A stretch of 64,000 nucleotides of DNA, from the NCBI GenBank assembly GCA_958298945.1, contig OY282608.1, positions 12,129,933 to 12,193,932 of the forward strand. The letters run 5' to 3'. How positions within the stretch are numbered: position 1 is the first letter of the stretch; each line of letters begins with the position of its first letter. Positions 32,737 to 44,716 of this stretch are shown here, piece after piece. The stretch comes from Atherix ibis. Lineage: Eukaryota > Arthropoda > Insecta > Diptera > Athericidae. The notes below the pieces were generated by a model. It saw nothing but the letters and a program-made list of their open reading frames with translations, was not told where the DNA came from and did no database searches. Made by a program: the position numbers and the translations under genes.

Positions 32737-35292
32737 GGTTTTGTTGGTTTGTTGGTTTGTTGGTTTGTTCGTTTGTTGGTTTGTTGGTTGTTTGGTTTGT
32801 TGGTTTGTTGGTTTGTTGGTATGTTGGTTTGTTGGTTTGTTGGCTTATTGGCTTGTTGGTTTGTTGGTTTGTTCGTTTGTTGGTTTGTTGGTTGGTTGTT
32901 TTGTCGGATTGTTGGCTTGTTGGTTTGTTGGTTTTTTGGTTTGTTGGTTTTGTGGTTTGTTGGTTTGTTGGTTTGTTGGTTTGTTGGTTTATTGGTTTGT
33001 CGGTTTGTTGGTTTGTTGGTTTGTTGGTTTGTTGGTTTGTGCGTTTGTTCGTTTGTTGGTTTGTTGGTTTTTTGGTTTGTTGGCTTTTTGGTTTGTTGGT
33101 TTGTTGGTTTGTTCGTTTTTTGGTTTGTTGGCTTGTTGGTTAGTTCGTTTGTTGGTTTGTTGGTTACTTGGTTGGTTATTTTGTTGGTTTGTTGGTTTGT
33201 TGGTTTGTTGGTTTGTTCGTTTGTTGGTTTGTTGGTTTGTTGGTTTGTTGGTTGTTTGGTTTGTTGGTTTGTTGGTTTGTTGGTTTGTTGGTTTGTTGGT
33301 TTGTTGGTTTGTTGGTTTGTTGGTTTGTTGGCTTATTGGCTTGTTGGTTTGTTGGTTTGTTCGTTTGTTGGTTTGTTGGTTTGTTGGTTTGTTGTTTTGT
33401 TGGATTGTTGGCTTGTTGGTTTGTTGGTTTGTTGGTTTGTTGGCTTGTTGGTTTGTTGGTTTTTTGGTTTGTTTGTTTGTTGGTTTGTTGGTTTGTGGGT
33501 TTGTGGGTTTGTTGGTTTGTTGGTTTGTTGGTTTGTTGGTTTGTTGGTTTGTTGGTTTGTTGGTTTGTTGGCTTGTTGGTTTGTTGGTTTGTTAGTTTGC
33601 TGGTGTGTTTGCTTGTTGGCTTGTTGACTTGTTGGTTTGTTGGTTTGTTGGTTTGTTGGTTTGTTGCTATGTTCGTTTTTTGGTTTGTTGGCTTGTTGGT
33701 TTGTTCGTTTGTTGGTTTGTTGGTTTGTTCGTTTGTTGGTTTGTTGGTTTGTTGGTTTGTTGGTTTGTTGGCTTGTTGGTTTGTTGGCTTGTTGGTTTGT
33801 TCGTTTGTTGGTTTGTTGGTTTGTTCGTTTGTTCGTTTGTTGGTTTGTTGGTTTGTTGGTTTGTTGGTTTTTTGTTTATTTGGTTTTTTGGTTTGTTGGC
33901 TTTTTGGTTTGTTGGTTTGTTGGTTTGTTGGCTTGTTGGTTTGTTGGTTTGTTTGTTTGTTGGTTTGTTGTTTTGTTGGTTTGTTGGCTTGTTAGCTTGT
34001 TGGTTTATTGGTTTGTTGGCTTGTTGGTTTTTTGGTTTGTTGGTTTGTTGGTTTGTTGGCTTGTTGGTTTGTTGGTTTGTTGGTTTGTTGGTTTGTTGGT
34101 TTGTTGGTTTGCTGGTTTGTTGGTTTGTTGGTTTGTTCATTTGTTGGTTTGTAGATTTGTTGGTTTGATGGCTTGTTGGCTTGTTGGTTTGTTGGTTTGT
34201 TGGTTTGTTGGTTTGTTGCTTTGTTCGTTTTTTGGTTTGTTGGCTTGTTGGTTTGTTCGTTTGTTGGTTTATTGGTTTGTTTGTTTGTTGGCTTGTTGGT
34301 TTGTTGGTTTGTTGGTTTGTTGGTTTGTTGCTTTGTTCGTTTTTTGGTTTGTTGGCTTGTTGGTTTGTTCGTTTGTTGGTTTATTGGTTTGTTCGTTTGT
34401 TGGTTTGTTGGTTTGTTGGCTTGTTGGTTTGTTGGTTTGTTGGTTTGTTGGTTTGCTGGCTTGTTGGTTTGTTTGTTTGTTCGTTTGTTGGTTTGTAGAT
34501 TTGTTTGTTTGTTGTCCTGTTGGCTTGTTGGTTTTTTGGTTTGTTGGTTTGTTGGCTTGTTGGTTTGCTGGTTTTGTTGGTTTGTTGGTTTGTTGGTTTG
34601 TTGGTTTGTTGGTTTGTTGGTTTGTTGGTTTGTTGGTTTGTTGGTTTGTTGGTTTTGTTGGTTTGTTGGTTTGTTGGTTTGTTCGTTTGTTGGTTTGTTG
34701 GTTGTTTGGTTTGTTGGTTTGTTGGTTTGTTGGTATGTTGGTTTGTTGGTTTGTTGGCTTATTGGCTTGTTGGTTTGTTGGTTTGTTCGTTTGTTGGTTT
34801 GTTGGTTTGTTGTTTTGTTGTATTGTTGGCTTGTTGGTTTGTTGGTTTTTTGGTTTGTTGGTTTTGTGGTTTATTGGTTTGTTGGTTTGTTGGTTTGTTG
34901 GTTTGTTGGTTTGTTGGTTTGTTGGTTTGTTGGTTTGTTGCTTTGTTCGTTTTTTGGTTTGTTGGCTTGTTGGTTTGTTCGTTTGTTGGTTTATTGGTTT
35001 GTTCGTTTGTTGGTTTGTTGGTTTGTTGGCTTGTTGGTTCATTGGTTTGTTGGTTTGTTGGTTTGTTGGTTTGCTGGCTTGTTGGTTTGTTTGTTTGTTC
35101 GTTTGTTGGTTTGTAGATTTGTTTGTTTGTTGTCCTGTTGGCTTGTTGGTTTGTTGGTTTGTTGGTTTGTTGGCTTGTTGGTTTGCTGGTTTTGTTGGTT
35201 TGTTGGTTTGTTGGTTTGTTGGTTTGTTGGTTTGTTGGTTTGTTGGATTGTTGGTTTGTTGGTTTGTTGGTTTGTTGGTTTGTTGGTTTGTT
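32737..35292 (+). repeat. 2,548-bp higher-order unit, copy 1
   Basis: This matches the following segment at displacements of 2,540-2,556 bp: TTACTTGG near 33,163/35,719, GTGTGTTTGCTTG at 33,604/36,152, and 34,181/36,721. Limits are approximate because both ends lie in plain monomer runs. It contains GGTTTTTTGTTTATTTGG near 33,866, shared with copy 2 at 36,414 but not with other zone B units, which read GGTTATTTGG there. Confidence 0.8.
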
Positions 35293-37500
35293 GGTTTTGT
35301 TGGTTTGTTGGTTTGTTGGTTTGTTCGTTTGTTGGTTTGTTGGTTGTTTGGTTTGTTGGTTTGTTGGTTTGTTGGTATGTTGGTTTGTTGGTTTGTTGGC
35401 TTATTGGCTTGTTGGTTTGTTGGTTTGTTCGTTTGTTGGTTTGTTGGTTTGTTGTTTTGTCGGATTGTTGGCTTGTTGGTTTGTTGGTTTTTTGGTTTGT
35501 TGGTTTTGTGGTTTGTTGGTTTGTTGGTTTGTTGGTTTGTTGGTTTATTGGTTTGTCGGTTTGTTGGTTTGTTGGTTTGTTGGTTTGTTGGTTTGTGCGT
35601 TTTTTCGTTTGTTGGTTTGTTGGTTTTTTGGTTTGTTGGCTTTTTGGTTTGTTGGTTTGTTGGTTTGTTCGTTTTTTGGTTTGTTGGCTTGTTGGTTTGT
35701 TCGTTTGTTGGTTTGTTGGTTACTTGGTTGGTTATTTTGTTGGTTTGTTGGTTTGTTGGTTTGTTGGTTTGTTCGTTTGTTGGTTTGTTGGTTTGTTGGT
35801 TTGTTGGTTGTTTGGTTTGTTGGTTTGTTGGTTTGTTGGTTTGTTGGTTTGTTGGTTTGTTGGTTTGTTGGTTTGTTGGCTTATTGGCTTGTTGGTTTGT
35901 TGGTTTGTTCGTTTGTTGGTTTGTTGGTTTGTTGGTTTGTTGTTTTGTTGGATTGTTGGCTTGTTGGTTTGTTGGTTTGTTGGTTTGTTGGCTTGTTGGT
36001 TTGTTGGTTTTTTGGTTTGTTTGTTTGTTGGTTTGTTGGTTTGTGGGTTTGTGGGTTTGTTGGTTTGTTGGTTTGTTGGTTTGTTGGTTTGTTGGTTTGT
36101 TGGTTTGTTGGTTTGTTGGCTTGTTGGTTTGTTGGTTTGTTAGTTTGCTGGTGTGTTTGCTTGTTGGCTTGTTGACTTGTTGGTTTGTTGGTTTGTTGGT
36201 TTGTTGGTTTGTTGCTATGTTCGTTTTTTGGTTTGTTGGCTTGTTGGTTTGTTCGTTTGTTGGTTTGTTGGTTTGTTCGTTTGTTGGTTTGTTGGTTTGT
36301 TGGTTTGTTGGTTTGTTGGCTTGTTGGTTTGTTGGCTTGTTGGTTTGTTCGTTTGTTGGTTTGTTGGTTTGTTCGTTTGTTCGTTTGTTGGTTTGTTGGT
36401 TTGTTGGTTTGTTGGTTTTTTGTTTATTTGGTTTTTTGGTTTGTTGGCTTTTTGGTTTGTTGGTTTGTTGGTTTGTTGGCTTGTTGGTTTGTTGGTTTGT
36501 TTGTTTGTTGGTTTGTTGTTTTGTTGGTTTGTTGGCTTGTTAGCTTGTTGGTTTATTGGTTTGTTGGCTTGTTGGTTTTTTGGTTTGTTGGTTTGTTGGT
36601 TTGTTGGCTTGTTGGTTTGTTGGTTTGTTGGTTTGTTGGTTTGTTGGTTTGTTGGTTTGCTGGTTTGTTGGTTTGTTCATTTGTTGGTTTGTAGATTTGT
36701 TGGTTTGATGGCTTGTTGGCTTGTTGGTTTGTTGGTTTGTTGGTTTGTTGGTTTGTTGCTTTGTTCGTTTTTTGGTTTGTTGGCTTGTTGGTTTGTTCGT
36801 TTGTTGGTTTATTGGTTTGTTTGTTTGTTGGCTTGTTGGTTTGTTGGTTTGTTGGTTTGTTGGTTTGTTGCTTTGTTCGTTTTTTGGTTTGTTGGCTTGT
36901 TGGTTTGTTCGTTTGTTGGTTTATTGGTTTGTTCGTTTGTTGGTTTGTTGGTTTGTTGGCTTGTTGGTTTGTTGGTTTGTTGGTTTGTTGGTTTGCTGGC
37001 TTGTTGGTTTGTTTGTTTGTTCGTTTGTTGGTTTGTAGATTTGTTTGTTTGTTGTCCTGTTGGCTTGTTGGTTTTTTGGTTTGTTGGTTTGTTGGCTTGT
37101 TGGTTTGCTGGTTTTGTTGGTTTGTTGGTTTGTTGGTTTGTTGGTTTGTTGGTTTGTTGGTTTGTTGGTTTGTTGGTTTGTTGGTTTGTTGGTTTTGTTT
37201 GTTTGTTGGTTTGTTGGTTTGTTCGTTTGTTGGTTTGTTGGTTGTTTGGTTTGTTGGTTTGTTGGTTTGTTGGTTTGTTGGTATGTTGGTTTGTTGGTTT
37301 GTTGGCTTATTGGCTTGTTGGTTTGTTGGTTTGTTCGTTTGTTGGTTTGTTGGTTTGTTGTTTTGTTGTATTGTTGGCTTGTTGGTTTGTTGGTTTTTTG
37401 GTTTGTTGGTTTTGTGGTTTATTGGTTTGTTGGTTTGTTGGTTTGTTGGTTTGTTGGTTTGTTGGTTTGTTGGTTTGTTGGTTTGTTGGTTTGTCGGTTT
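35293..37500 (+). repeat. 2,548-bp higher-order unit, copy 2
   Basis: This is the tandem copy of 32,737-35,292. Copy 1 loses similarity near 34,915 (a GCTTTGTTCG block follows), while this copy continues into GGTTTGTCGG near 37,490. It shares the unusual TTGTTGTATTGTTGG string (34,808 and 37,365). A 9-bp monomer pair at 37,110/37,191 matches 34,570/34,651. Confidence 0.8.
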
Positions 37501-38287
37501 GTTGGTTTGTTCGTTTGTTCGTTTGTTCGTTTGTTCGTTTGTTGGTTTGTTGGTTTGTTGGTTTGCTGGCTTTATGGTTTGTTGGTTTGTTAGTTTGTTG
37601 GTGAGTTTGTTTGTTGGCTTGTTTGTTTGTTTGTTTCTTGGTTTGTTGGTTTGTTGGTTTTTTGGTTTGTTGGTTTTTTGGTTTGTTGGCTTTTTGGTTT
37701 GTTGGTTTGTTGGTTTGTTCGTTTTTTGGTTTGTTGGCTTGTTGGTTTGTTCGTTTGTTGGTTTGTTCGTTTGTTGGTTTGTTGGTTACTTGGTTGGTTA
37801 TTTTGTTGGTTTGTTGGTTTGTTGGTTTGTTGGTTTGTTCGTTTGTTGGTTTGTTGGTTTGTTGGTTTGTTGGTTGTTTGGTTTGTTGGTTTGTTGGTTT
37901 GTTGGTTTGTTGGTTTGTTGGTATGTTGGTTTGTTGGTTTGTTGGCTTATTGGCTTGTTGGTTTGTTGGTTTGTTCGTTTGTTGGTTTGTTGGTTTGTTG
38001 TTTTGTTGGATTGTTGGCTTGTTGGTTTGTTGGTTTGTTGGCTTGTTGGTTTGTTGGTTTTTTGGTTTGTTGGTTTGTTGGTTTGTTGGTTTGTTGGTTT
38101 GTTGGTTTGTTGGTTTGTGGGTTTGTGGGTTTGTTGGTTTATTGGTTTGTTGGTTTGCTGGTTTGTTGGTTTGTTGGTTTGTTGGTTTGTTGGCTTGTTG
38201 GTTTGTTGGTTTGTTAGTTTGTTGGTGTGTTTGCTTGTTGGCTTGTTGACTTGTTGGTTTGTTGGTTTGTTGGTTTGTTGGTTTGTT
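37500..38287 (+). repeat. Zone B block ending at the island junction
   Basis: Contains four consecutive TTCG monomers from about 37,509, GGCTTTATGG near 37,569, a GGTGAGTTTG string near 37,600 and TTACTTGG near 37,785. It matches 43,970-44,750 at about 6,465-6,490 bp displacement. The match ends at 38,288, where zone A sequence begins, whereas at 44,750 zone B simply continues. No gene is visible. Confidence 0.78.
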
Positions 38288-39600
38288 CATTGTTGGCTTG
38301 TTGGTTTGTTGGCTTGTTGACTTGTTGGTTTGTTGGTTTGTTGGTTTGTTGGGTTGTTGGTTTGTTGGCTTATTGGTGTGTTGGTTTGTTGGTTTGTTTG
38401 TTTGTTGGTTTGTTCGTTTGTTGGTTTGTTGGTTTGTTCGCTTGTTGGTTTGTTGGTTTTTTGGTTTGTTGGCTTGTTGGTTTGTTGGCTTGCTGGCTTG
38501 GTGGTTTGTTGGTTTGTTCGTTTGTTGGCTTGTTGGCTTCTTGGTTTGTTGGTTTGTTCGTTTGTTGGTTTGTTGGTTTGTTGGTTTGTTAGTTTGTTGT
38601 TTTGCTCGTTTGTTGGTTTGTTGGTTTGCTCGTTTGTTGGTTTGTTGGTTTGTTGGTTTGTTGGCTTGTTGGCTTGTTGGTTTTTTGGTTTGTTGGCTTG
38701 TTGGTTTGTTGGTTTGTTGGCTTGTTGGTTTGTTGGTTTGTTCGTTTGTTCGCTTGTCGGTTTGTTGGCTTGTTGGTTTGTTGGTTTGTTGGGTTGTTGG
38801 CTTGTTCGTTTGTTGGTTTGTTTGTTTGTTGGTTTGTTGGTTTGTTGGTTTGTTGGTTTGTTGGTCTGCTCGTTTGTTGGTTTGTTGGTTTGTTCGCTCG
38901 TTGGTTTGTTGGTTTTTTGGTTTGTTGTTTTGTTGGCTTGTTTGCTTGTTGGTTTGTTGGTTTGTTCGTTTGTTGGCTTGTTGGCTTGTTGGTTTGTTGG
39001 TTTGTTGGTTTGTTGGTTTGTTGGTTTGTTGGTTTGTTGGCTTGTTGGTTTGTTGGTTTGTTGGTTGGCTGGTTTGTTGGTTTGTTGGCTTGTTGGCTTG
39101 TTGGCTTTTTGGTTTGTTGGTTTGTTAGTTTGGTGGTTTGTTGGTTTGTTAGTTTGTTGGCTTGTTGGTTTGTTGGTTTGTTGGTTTGTTTGTTTGTTGG
39201 TTTGTTCGTTTGTTCGTTTGTTCGTTTGTTGGTTTGTTGGTTTGTTGGTTTGTTGGTTTGTTGGCTTGTTGGTTTGTTGGTTTGTTGGTTTGTTGATTTG
39301 GTGGTTTGTTGCCTTGTTGGTTTGTTGGTTTGTTCATTTGTTGGCTTGTTGGTTTGTTGGCTTGTTGGCTTGTTGGTTTGTTGGTTTGTTGGTTTGTTGG
39401 GTTGTTGGTTTGTTGGCTTATTGGTGTGTTGGTTTGTTGGTTTGTTTGTTTGTTGGTTTGTTCGTTTGTTGGCTTGTTGGTTTGTTGGTTTGTTGGTTTG
39501 TTGGTTTGTTCGTTTGTTGGCTTGTTGGTTTGTTGGTTAGTTGGTTTGTTCGTTTGTTGGCTTGTTGGTTTGTTGGCTTGCTGGCTTGCTGGCTTGTTGG
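38288..39600 (+). repeat. Zone A island inside zone B
   Basis: Zone A markers return for about 1.3 kb: GGCTTATTGGTGTG near 38,367, CTGGCTTGGTGG near 38,492, GGTCTGCTCG near 38,864, TTCGCTCG near 38,894, GGTTGGCTGG near 39,063 and TTGATTTGGTGG near 39,294. The right part matches the last zone A units (26,991/39,149), while the left part is closest to 21,550-21,990. The segment then runs into zone B in the same way as 27.3-27.6 kb, so it appears to be a copied zone A/B border. Confidence 0.85.
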
Positions 39601-41970
39601 TTTGTTGGCTTGTTGGTTTGTTTGTTTGTTGGTTTGTTCGTTTGTTGGTTTGTTGGTTTGTTGGTTTGTTGGTTTGTTGGTTTGTTGGTTTGTTGGTTTG
39701 TTGGTTTGTTGGTTTGTTGGTTTGTTGGTTTGTTCGTTTGTTGGTTTGTTGGTTTGTTGGTTTGTTGGTTTGTTGGTTTGTTGGTTTGTTGGTTTGTTGG
39801 CTTGTTGCCTTGTTGGTTTGTTCGTTTGTTGGATTGTTCGTTTGTTGGTTTGTTGTTTTGTTGGTTTGTTGGCTTATTGGCATGTTGGTTTATTGGTTTG
39901 TTGGCCTTTTGGTTTATTGGTTTGTTGGCTTGTTGGTATGTTGGTTTGTTGGTTTGTTGGTTTGTTGGTTTGTTGGTTTGATGGTTTGTTCGTTTGTTGG
40001 TTTGTTGGTTTGTTAGTTTGTTGGCTTGTTGGTTTGTTGGTTTGTTGGTTTGTTGGTTTGTTGGTTTGTTGGTTTGTTGGTTTGTTGGTTTGTTGGTTTG
40101 TTGGTTTGTTGGTTTGTTGGTTTGTTGGTTTGTTGGTTTGTTGGTTTGTTGGTTTGTTGGTTTGTTGGTTTGTTGGTTTGGTGGTTTGTTGGCTTGTTGG
40201 TTTGTGTGGTTGTTGGCTTGTTGGTTTGTTGGTTTGTGCGTTTGTTGGTTTGTTGGTTTGTTGGTTTGTTAGCTTGTTGGCTTGTTGGCTTGTTGGTTTG
40301 TTGGTTTGTTGGTTTGTTTATTTGTTGGTTTGTTGGTTTGTCCGTTTGTTGTTTTGTTGGTTTGTTGGTTTGTTGGTTTGTTGGTTTGTTGTTTTGTTGA
40401 CTTGTTGGTTTGTTGGTTTGTTGGTTTGTTTGTTTGTTGGTTTGTTGGCTTGTTGGTTTGTTGGTTTGTTGGTTTGTTGGTTTGTTGGTTTGTTGGTTTG
40501 TTCGTTTGTTGGTTTGTTGGTTTGTTGGTATGTTGGTTTGTTGGTTTGTTGGCTTGTTGGTTTGTTGGTTTGTTGGTTTGTTGGTTTGTTGGCTTGTTGG
40601 TTTGTTGGTTTGTTGGTTTGTTGGTTTGTTAATTTTTTGGTTTGTTGGTTTGTTGGCTTGTTCGTTTGTTCGTTTGTTGGTTTTTGGTTTTTGGTTTGTT
40701 GGTTTGTTGGTTTGTTCGTTTTTTGGTTTGTTGGTTTGTTGGCTTGTAAGTTTGTTGGTTTGTTGGTTGTTTGGTTTGTTGGTTTGTTGGTTTGTTGGTT
40801 TGTTGGTTTGTTGGTTTGTTGGTTTGTTGGCTTATTGGCTTGTTGGTTTGTTGGTTTGTTCGTTTGTTGGTTTGTTGGTTTGTTGTTTTGTTGGATTGTT
40901 GGCTTGTTGGTTTGTTGGTTTGTTGGCTTGTTGGGTTGTTGGTTTTTTGGTTTGTTGGTTTGTTGGTTTGTTGGTTTGTTGGTTTGTTGGTTAGTGGGTT
41001 TGTTGGTTTGTTGGTTTGTTGGTTTGTTGGCTTGTTGGTTTGTTGGTTTGTTAGTTTGTTGGTGTGTTTGTTTGTTGGCTTGTTGGCTTGTTGGTTTGTT
41101 GGTTTGTTGGTTTGTTGGTTTGTTGCTTTGTTCGTTTTTTGGTTTGTTGGCTTGTTGGTTTGTTCGTTTGTTGGTTTATTGGTTTGTTCGTTTGTTGGTT
41201 TGTTGGTTTGTTGGTTTGTTGGTTTGTTGGCTTGTTGGTTTGTTGGCTTGTTGGTTTGTTCGTTTGTTGGTTTGTTGGTTTGTTGGTTTGTTGGTTTGAT
41301 GGTTTGTTGGTTTGTTGGTTTGTTGGCTTGTTGGTTTGTTGGTTTGTTAGTTTGTTGGTGTGTTTGTTTGTCGGCTTGTTGGCTTGTTGGTTTGTTGGTT
41401 TGTTGGTTTGTTGGTTTGTTGCTTTGTTCGTTTTTTGGTTTGTTGGCTTGTTGGTTTGTTCGTTTGTTGGTTTATTGGTTTGTTCGTTTGTTGGTTTGTT
41501 GGTTTGTTGGCTTGTTGGTTCATTGGTTTGTTTGTTTGTTGGTTTGTTGGTTTGCTGGCTTGTTGGTTTGTTTGTTTGTTCGTTTGTTGGTTTGTAGATT
41601 TGTTTGTTTGTTGTCCTGTTGGCTTGTTGGTTTGTTGGTTTGTTGGTTTGTTGGCTTATTGGTTTGCTGGTTTTGTTGGTTTGTTGGTTTGTTGGTTTGT
41701 TGGTTTGTTGGTTTGTTGGTTTGTTGGTTTGTTGGTTTGTTGGTTTTGTTGGTTTGTTGGTTTGTTGGTTTGTTCGTTTGTTGGTTTGTTGGTTGTTTGG
41801 TTTATTGGTTTGTTGGTTTGTTGGTATGTTGGTTTGTTGGTTTGTTGGCTTATTGGCTTGTTGGTTTGTTGGTTTGTTCGTTTGTTGGTTTGTTGGTTTG
41901 TTGTTTTGTTGGATTGTTGGCTTGTTGGTTTGTTGGTTTTTTGGTTTGTTGGTTTTGTGGTTTGTTGGTT
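38750..41970 (+). repeat. Copy of 26.59-29.84 kb (12.2-kb displacement)
   Basis: The order of variants follows 26,587-29,840 at displacements of 12,150-12,206 bp, drifting by whole monomers. Shared rare landmarks are GTGTGGTTGTTGG (27,991/40,203), the double 7-bp monomer (28,473/40,679) and TTGTCCTGTTGG (29,461/41,611). Similarity stops being collinear near 41,970: here a GGTTTGTCGG and GTGCGTTTG segment of about 160 bp lies before TTACTTGG but is missing at 29,840. Confidence 0.82.
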
Positions 41971-44716
41971 TGTTGGTTTGTTGGTTTGTTGGTTTATTGG
42001 TTTGTCGGTTTGTTGGTTTGTTGGTTTGTTGGTTTGTTTGTTTGTGCGTTTGTTCGTTTGTTGGTTTGTTGGTTTTTTGGTTTGTTGGCTTTTTGGTTTG
42101 TTGGTTTGTTGGTTTGTTCGTTTTTTGGTTTGTTGGCTTGTTGGTTTGTTCGTTTTTGGTTTGTTGGTTACTTGGTTGGTTATTTTGTTGGTTTGTTGGT
42201 TTGTTGGTTTGTTGGTTTGTTGGTTTGTTCGTTTGTTGGTTTGTTGGTTTGTTGGTTTGTTGGTTGTTTGGTTTGTTGGTTTGTTGGTTTGTTGGTTTGT
42301 TGGTTTGTTGGTTTGTTGGTTTGTTGGTTTGTGGGCTTATTGGCTTGTTGGTTTGTTGGTTTGTTCGTTTGTTGGTTTGTTGGTTTGTTGTTTTGTTGGA
42401 TTGTTGGCTTGTTGGTTTGTTGGTTTGTTGGTTTGGTGGCTTGTTGGTTTGTTGGTTTTTTGGTTTGTTTGTTTGTTGGTTTGTTGGTTTGTTGGTTTGT
42501 GGGTTTGTGGGTTTGTTGGTTTGTTGGTTTGTTGGTTTGTTGGTTTGTTGGTTTGTTGGTTTGTTGGTTTGTTGGTTTGTTGGCTTGTTGGTTTGTTGGT
42601 TTGTTAGTTTGTTGGTGTGTTTGCTTGTTGGCTTGTTGACTTGTTGGTTTGTTGGTTTGTTGGTTTGTTGGTTTGTTGCTATGTTCGTTTTTTTGGTTTG
42701 TTGGCTTGATGGTTTGTTCGTTTGTTGGTTTGTTGGTTTGTTCGTTTGTTGGTTTGTTGGTTTGTTGGTTTGTTGGTTTGTTGGCTTGTTGGTTTGTTGG
42801 CTTGTTGGTTTGTTCGTTTGTTGGTTTGTTGGTTTGTTCGTTTGTTCGTTTGTTGGTTTGTTGGTTTGTTGGTTTGTTGGTTTTTTGGTTATTTGGTTTT
42901 TTGGTTTGTTGGCTTTTTGGTTTGTTGGTTTGTTGGTTTGTTGGCTTGTTGGTTTGTTGGTTTGTTTGTTTGTTGGTTTGTTGTTTTGTTGGTTTGTTGG
43001 CTTGTTAGCTTGTTGGTTTATTGGTTTGTTGGCTTGTTGGTTTTTTGGTTTGTTGGTTTGTTGGTTTGTTGGCTTGTTGGTTTGTTGGTTTGTTGGTTTG
43101 TTGGTTTGTTGGTTTGTTGGTTTGCTGGCTTGTTGGTTTGTTGGTTTGTTCGTTTGTAGATTTGTTGGTTTGATGGCTTGTTGGCTTGTTGGTTTGTTGG
43201 TTTGTTGGTTTGTTGGTTTGTTGCTTTGTTCGTTTTTTGGTTTGTTGGCTTGTTGGTTTGTTCGTTTGTTGGTTTATTGGTTTGTTCGTTTGTTGGCTTG
43301 TTGGTTTGTTGGTTTGTTGGTTTGTTGGTTTGTTGGTTTGTTGCTTTGTTCGTTTTTTGGTTTGTTGGCTTGTTGGTTTGTTCGTTTGTTGGTTTATTGG
43401 TTTGTTCGTTTGTTGGTTTGTTGGTTTGTTGGCTTGTTGGTTTGTTGGTTTGTTGGTTTGTTGGTTTGCTGGCTTGTTGGTTTGTTTGTTTGTTCGTTTG
43501 TTGGTTTGTAGATTTGTTTGTTTGTTGTCCTGTTGGCTTGTTGGTTTTTTGGTTTGTTGGTTTGTTGGCTTGTTGGTTTGCTGGTTTTGTTGGTTTGTTG
43601 GTTTGTTGGTTTGTTGGTTTGTTGGTTTGTTGGTTTGTTGGTTTGTTGGTTTGTTGGTTTGTTGGTTTTGTTGGTTTGTTGGTTTGTTGGTTTGTTCGTT
43701 TGTTGGTTTGTTGGTTGTTTGGTTTGTTGGTTTGTTGGTTTGTTGGTATGTTGGTTTGTTGGTTTGTTGGCTTATTGGCTTGTTGGTTTGTTGGTTTGTT
43801 CGTTTGTTGGTTTGTTGGTTTGTTGGTTTGTTGTTTTGTTGTATTATTGGCTTGTTGGTTTGTTGGTTTTTTGGTTTGTTGGTTTTGTGGTTTATTGGTT
43901 TGTTGGTGTGTTGGTTTGTTGGTTTGTTGGTTTGTTGGTTTGTTGGTTTGTTGGTTTGTCGGTTTGTTGGTTTGTTCGTTTGTTCGTTTGTTCGTTTGTT
44001 CGTTTGTTGGTTTGTTGGTTTGTTGGTTTGCTGGCTTTATGGTTTGTTGGTTTGTTAGTTTGTTGGTGAGTTTGTTTGTTGGCTTGTTTGTTTGTTTGTT
44101 TCTTGGTTTGTTGGTTTGTTGGTTTTTTGGTTTGTTGGTTTTTTTGGTTTGTTGGCTTTTTGGTTTGTTGGTTTGTTGGTTTGTTCGTTTTTTGGTTTGT
44201 TGGCTTGTTGGTTTGTTCGTTTGTTGGTTTGTTCGTTTGTTGGTTTGTTGGTTACTTGGTTGGTTATTTTGTTGGTTTGTTGGTTTGTTGGTTTGTTGGT
44301 TTGTTGGTTTGTTCGTTTGTTGGTTTGTTGATTTGTGGGTTTGTTGGTTGTTTGGTTTGTTGGTTTGTTGGTTTGTTGGTTTGTTGGTTTGTTGGTTTGT
44401 TGGTTTGTTGGTTTGTTGGTTTGTTGGCTTATTGGCTTGTTGGTTTGTTGGTTTGTTCGTTTGTTGGTTTGTTGGTTTGTTGTTTTGTTGGATTGTTGGC
44501 TTGTTGGTTTGTTGGTTTGTTGGCTTGTTGGTTTGTTGGTTTTTTGGTTTGTTGGTTTGTTGGTTTGTTGGTTTGTTGGTTTGTTGGTTTGTTGGTTTGT
44601 TGGTTTGTGGGTTTGTGGGTTTGTTGGTTTGTTGGTTTGTTGGTTTGTTGGTTTGTTGGTTTGTTGGTTTGTTGGTTTGTTGGCTTGTTGGTTTGTTGGT
44701 TTGTTAGTTTGTTGGT
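41970..44716 (+). repeat. Mosaic zone B block with several single-base slips
   Basis: This block joins the 12.2-kb duplication to the 3.6-kb pair. Its right part (43,180-44,716) follows 36,713-38,227 at about 6,465-6,490 bp. It holds one-base register changes not seen in its relatives: TTCGTTTTTGG near 42,149 (shortened), a seven-T run near 42,689 and another near 44,139. No gene is visible. Confidence 0.75.

Larger units (their letters stand above)
27570..38287 (+). repeat. Zone B, first segment
   Basis: This zone is defined by a vocabulary not seen in zone A: TTACTTGGTTGGTTATTTT (near 29,859, 30,827, 33,163, 35,719 and 37,785), TTGGTATGTTGG, GTGGGTTTGTGGG, GGTTATTTGG, GCTATGTTCG and the 9-bp monomer GGTTTTGTT. 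It is built from the 968-bp and 2,548-bp duplications listed separately. It ends abruptly at the 7-bp junction at 38,288. Confidence 0.85.
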
